A stretch of DNA of 64,000 bases, taken from NCBI RefSeq assembly GCF_014284155.1, contig NZ_JACOFZ010000002.1, positions 282,711 through 346,710 of the forward strand. The letters are read 5' to 3'. The position numbers and the translations under genes are program-made. Under the pieces are notes generated by a model. The model did not search any database and had not been told where the DNA came from. It saw only the letters and a list, made by a program, of their open reading frames with translations. Shown one piece after another: positions 63,075 through 64,000 of this stretch (positions are counted from its first letter, which is position 1; each line of letters opens with the position of its first letter). The DNA is from Affinundibacterium nitidum (GTDB lineage: Bacteria > Pseudomonadota > Gammaproteobacteria > Burkholderiales > Burkholderiaceae_D).

Positions 63075-64000
63075 TTGGAACTCTTGCATATTGATTGTCT
63101 CGGTAAGCCATTGCGCTTGCGCGCCTCGATGGCTGGTTGGCAGCAACTAAGCTGGGACACCCACATCGTTGCTGAACAACCGGCAACTGGCTACAGCGAA
63201 GGTCATTTTAGTCACGCATTTGAGATTCAAATCGCGGCGCCGAGTAACACACCGAACGACAACGCAATCCCGAACGATGCAACGCCGGCACTACCGCAAC
63301 TCGCGCGAGTTCGTTTGGAAGTCGATCTACAATGGCAAGACTTCAAATGTAACTATCAGTTATTTGTGAACGATGAACTGGTATCGAGCGGTACTCGTAA
63401 CGCGACAGACATGCAGCAAAGTGCGCCGCAACCCGCGCCAGACAGTATTAAACTCAAAACACGCGGCAATAGCTTTGGCTTATTTGCAATGCTGCTCAAG
63501 CTTCTCCAAAGCGCCAAATTCGTCAAGGTAGCATTGGCTGGTCTCACTTTAGCAACCTATAGTGCGATCTTCTCGTTTCAGTTTGCACTTGCATTGATCG
63601 CGTGTCTCGTTGTACATGAATATGGGCACGTTCACGCCATGAAACATTTCGGCATCAAGACCAAGGGCTTTTATTTGATCCCATTTTTCGGTGGCATGGC
63701 GCTGACCGATGAGAAAATCAACACGCGCTGGCAAGATGTGGTGATCTCGATCATGGGACCAACCTTTGGCCTTATCCTATCCTTGATCTTGTGGGGAGTT
63801 TATCTTGTCACCGACAACATCTTCATCGCCAATCTCGCCAACTTCAATGCTTTCCTCAACCTGATCAATCTGATTCCAGTATTGCCGCTCGATGGTGGAC
63901 ATGTCGTCAAGAGCGTTTCCTTCTCCGCCAGTACCCGTATCGCGACAATTTTGCTATCTCTCGGTACCGTACTAGGAATTTTCATAAGCTATCAACTAGG
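63075..64000 (+). CDS. M50 family (site-2 protease type) metallopeptidase, 3' end missing
   Basis: The frame runs off the window end after about 308 residues. HEYGH (His181) is the zinc-binding HExxH motif and LPLDGGH (about residues 273-279) the second metal site of the M50 family; hydrophobic helices surround both, so it is an intramembrane protease-like protein. Residues 1-130 form a soluble N-terminal region unlike RseP PDZ domains. The start is TTG 63075: AGGA lies seven bases ahead, a stop codon stands 12 bases upstream, and the first ATG (63129) would cut 18 residues. Substrate and partners are unknown. Confidence 0.85.
   Translation, partial: MELLHIDCLGKPLRLRASMAGWQQLSWDTHIVAEQPATGYSEGHFSHAFEIQIAAPSNTPNDNAIPNDATPALPQLARVRLEVDLQWQDFKCNYQLFVNDELVSSGTRNATDMQQSAPQPAPDSIKLKTRGNSFGLFAMLLKLLQSAKFVKVALAGLTLATYSAIFSFQFALALIACLVVHEYGHVHAMKHFGIKTKGFYLIPFFGGMALTDEKINTRWQDVVISIMGPTFGLILSLILWGVYLVTDNIFIANLANFNAFLNLINLIPVLPLDGGHVVKSVSFSASTRIATILLSLGTVLGIFISYQL

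Noticed and set aside
1-64000. tRNA, rRNA, insertion sequence, prophage or CRISPR features
   Set aside because: None was seen on either strand: no cloverleaf with a T-loop GTTCRANNC core, no transposase or integrase motifs and no short regularly spaced repeats.

Overview
The window looks like a chromosomal segment of a Gram-negative betaproteobacterium of the Burkholderiales, most likely Oxalobacteraceae (an Undibacterium-like genome). That is inference from the gene set (non-discriminating AspRS type, ybhP-clsB-hslR run, DUF502 protein beside aspS), the moderate GC content and the many porins, TonB receptors and lipoproteins. No 16S or other marker is present. There are no phage genes, insertion sequences, tRNAs, rRNAs or CRISPR arrays.

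Region by region. 1-7260 is mostly housekeeping: a sodium:solute symporter cut by the window edge, an FmdB-like zinc ribbon protein, a DUF502 membrane protein, aspS, nudB, then a tight run of EEP phosphatase, cardiolipin synthase and hslR. 7459-9150 is a chemoreceptor. 9501-17703 is a fatty-acid beta-oxidation block: TetR regulator, acyl-CoA dehydrogenase, FadN-type dehydrogenase/hydratase, thiolase, a hydrolase and an enoyl-CoA isomerase-like protein, interrupted by an 88-bp direct repeat. 17945-33676 is rich in envelope and possible phosphate functions: a PafA-like phosphatase, an RND pump, a Leu/Val-type dehydrogenase, a tandem duplication of a porin plus small single-lobe PstS-like protein, a TonB receptor preceded by a PHO-box-like array, and a secreted metallophosphoesterase.

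34060-51158 carries a split locus that fits high-mannose N-glycan breakdown. The right-facing half encodes a FucP-type sugar permease, an AGE-family (mannose) isomerase, a PfkB sugar kinase, a GH47 alpha-mannosidase and a GH92 alpha-mannosidase. The left-facing half encodes a GH20 beta-hexosaminidase and a GH2 beta-mannosidase. Together they could strip mannose, split the Man-GlcNAc and GlcNAc-GlcNAc links, and take mannose through fructose to fructose-6-phosphate. Between the halves lie a DNA glycosylase, small proteins, an APC permease and a Rieske oxygenase.

51438-64000 holds a Spy/CpxP-like periplasmic protein, an 870-base stretch without a convincing gene, a 1971-residue hybrid histidine kinase with a partner single-domain receiver, a class I cyclic-di-GMP riboswitch in front of a sedolisin (S53) lipoprotein with six Ig-like repeats, and an M50 protease running off the window edge. 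The most novel points are the complete glycan-trimming set with bacterial GH47, the riboswitch-controlled sedolisin, and the duplicated porin/single-lobe binding-protein module.
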